From CF-161 sp035263645 (GTDB taxonomy: Bacteria; Chloroflexota; Dormibacteria; Dormibacterales; Dormibacteraceae), in contig DATFRD010000136.1 of the NCBI GenBank assembly GCA_035263645.1, positions 1 through 5,555 of the forward strand: a stretch of 5,555 nucleotides of DNA, written 5' to 3'. The notes below the pieces were generated by a model. The model searched no databases, was not told the DNA's origin, and worked only from the letters and a program-made list of their open reading frames with translations. A program made the position numbers and the translations under genes. Each line of letters starts with the position of its first letter. The first letter of the stretch is position 1. Below are positions 5,396-5,555 of the stretch, piece after piece.

Positions 5396-5415
5396 GGAGC
5401 GCCGACGAAAACCCA

Positions 5416-5451
5416 GCCGGATCTTTGGGGCCCATGCACCCCATCTCCGGC
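5416..5451. repeat. Imperfect palindrome A upstream of thiE
   Basis: GCCGGA (5416-5421) pairs with TCCGGC (5446-5451), and TGGGG (5426-5430) with CCCCA (5439-5443). The two helices are separated by an asymmetric internal loop and closed by an 8-base loop (5431-5438). It is related to palindrome B at 5514-5555. No T-run follows on either strand, so it does not look like a classical intrinsic terminator. Confidence 0.65.
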
Positions 5452-5513
5452 GTTGCCTCCTGCGGTGCTCGCTCACGCCCTGGAGGGCGCTCGCTGCGCT
5501 CCTCGTCGGCGCC

Positions 5514-5555
5514 ACCGGATCTGGGGCACCTGGACCCCAAATCTCTCGGCCCGGT
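5514..5555. repeat. Imperfect palindrome B at the window edge, related to A
   Basis: ACCGG (5514-5518) pairs with CCGGT (5551-5555), and TGGGG (5522-5526) with CCCCA (5535-5539), again around an 8-base loop. The sequence CCGGATCT-GGGG recurs from palindrome A with two T residues missing. Also, 5522-5541 on the minus strand matches 5424-5443 on the plus strand at 16 of 20 positions by hand alignment. The element may continue beyond the window. Confidence 0.6.

Larger units (their letters stand above)
5381..5555. other. Non-coding region upstream of the thi-tsa operon
   Basis: No credible gene is visible in these 175 bases. They contain palindromes A and B and, between them, a stretch with near-repeats of GCTCGCT (5468-5474 and 5488-5494) and a small hairpin CGCCC-TGGA-GGGCG (5476-5489). 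The low-information reading frames that cross it show no protein motif. The region probably holds the operon promoter and possibly the end of an upstream transcript or a dispersed repeat element. Confidence 0.6.

Noticed and set aside
4737..5540. Minus-strand open frame of 267 codons in another frame over thiE and the upstream region
   Set aside because: It overlaps ThiE, whose motifs are complete, and its translation is low-complexity Arg/Gly/Pro sequence.
5381..5555. TPP riboswitch upstream of the thiamine genes
   Set aside because: I looked on the minus strand for the conserved CUGAGA and ACC-CUGAUC-type elements in the right order and did not find them. The structures present are simple palindromes.
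5416..5555. CRISPR-like repeats
   Set aside because: There are only two related palindromes of unequal sequence, and no regular repeat-spacer pattern.

Overview
This is a GC-rich window (by eye roughly two-thirds G+C or more). Every gene I can support lies on the minus strand, so the transcript reads from high to low coordinates. It looks like the chromosome of a free-living, Gram-positive-type or Terrabacteria-like bacterium. A high-GC member of Chloroflexota, Dormibacterota or Actinomycetota is my best guess. That rests on the GroEL N-terminus, the HrcA/CIRCE control of groESL and the gene order, and not on any database search.

Layout in transcription order. Positions 5381-5555 are non-coding and hold two related GC-rich imperfect palindromes upstream of the first gene. 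Then come thiE (4658-5380) and thiL (3810-4661), two enzymes of thiamine diphosphate synthesis. They are followed by tsaE (3395-3808), tsaB (2799-3407), rimI (2240-2815) and tsaD (1248-2243). TsaB, TsaD and TsaE are the bacterial partners that transfer threonylcarbamoyl to A37 of ANN-decoding tRNAs, making t6A. RimI is the usual co-encoded N-acetyltransferase. A 76-residue DUF2007-like protein (1013-1243) closes the run. The seven genes overlap or lie 1-4 bases apart, so they are almost certainly one translationally coupled operon.

A separate heat-shock unit follows: a sigma-A-type promoter (TTGAAA, 18 bases, TAGAAT), a perfect CIRCE operator, groES (603-905) and the first 183 codons of groEL (1-549, cut by the window edge). 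The -35 box contains the stop codon of the DUF2007-like gene, so operon end and promoter are fused without spare DNA. The order thiL-tsaE-tsaB-rimI-tsaD with groESL nearby is also known from Bacillus subtilis (ydiA-ydiE region), so the region is mainly conserved housekeeping.

I did not find a new biological system. The points most worth a second look are the missing canonical start codon of tsaD, a third half-site attached to the CIRCE operator, the paired palindromes upstream of thiE, a palindromic Pro/Gly-rich tail on ThiE, and a shortened ThiL linker.
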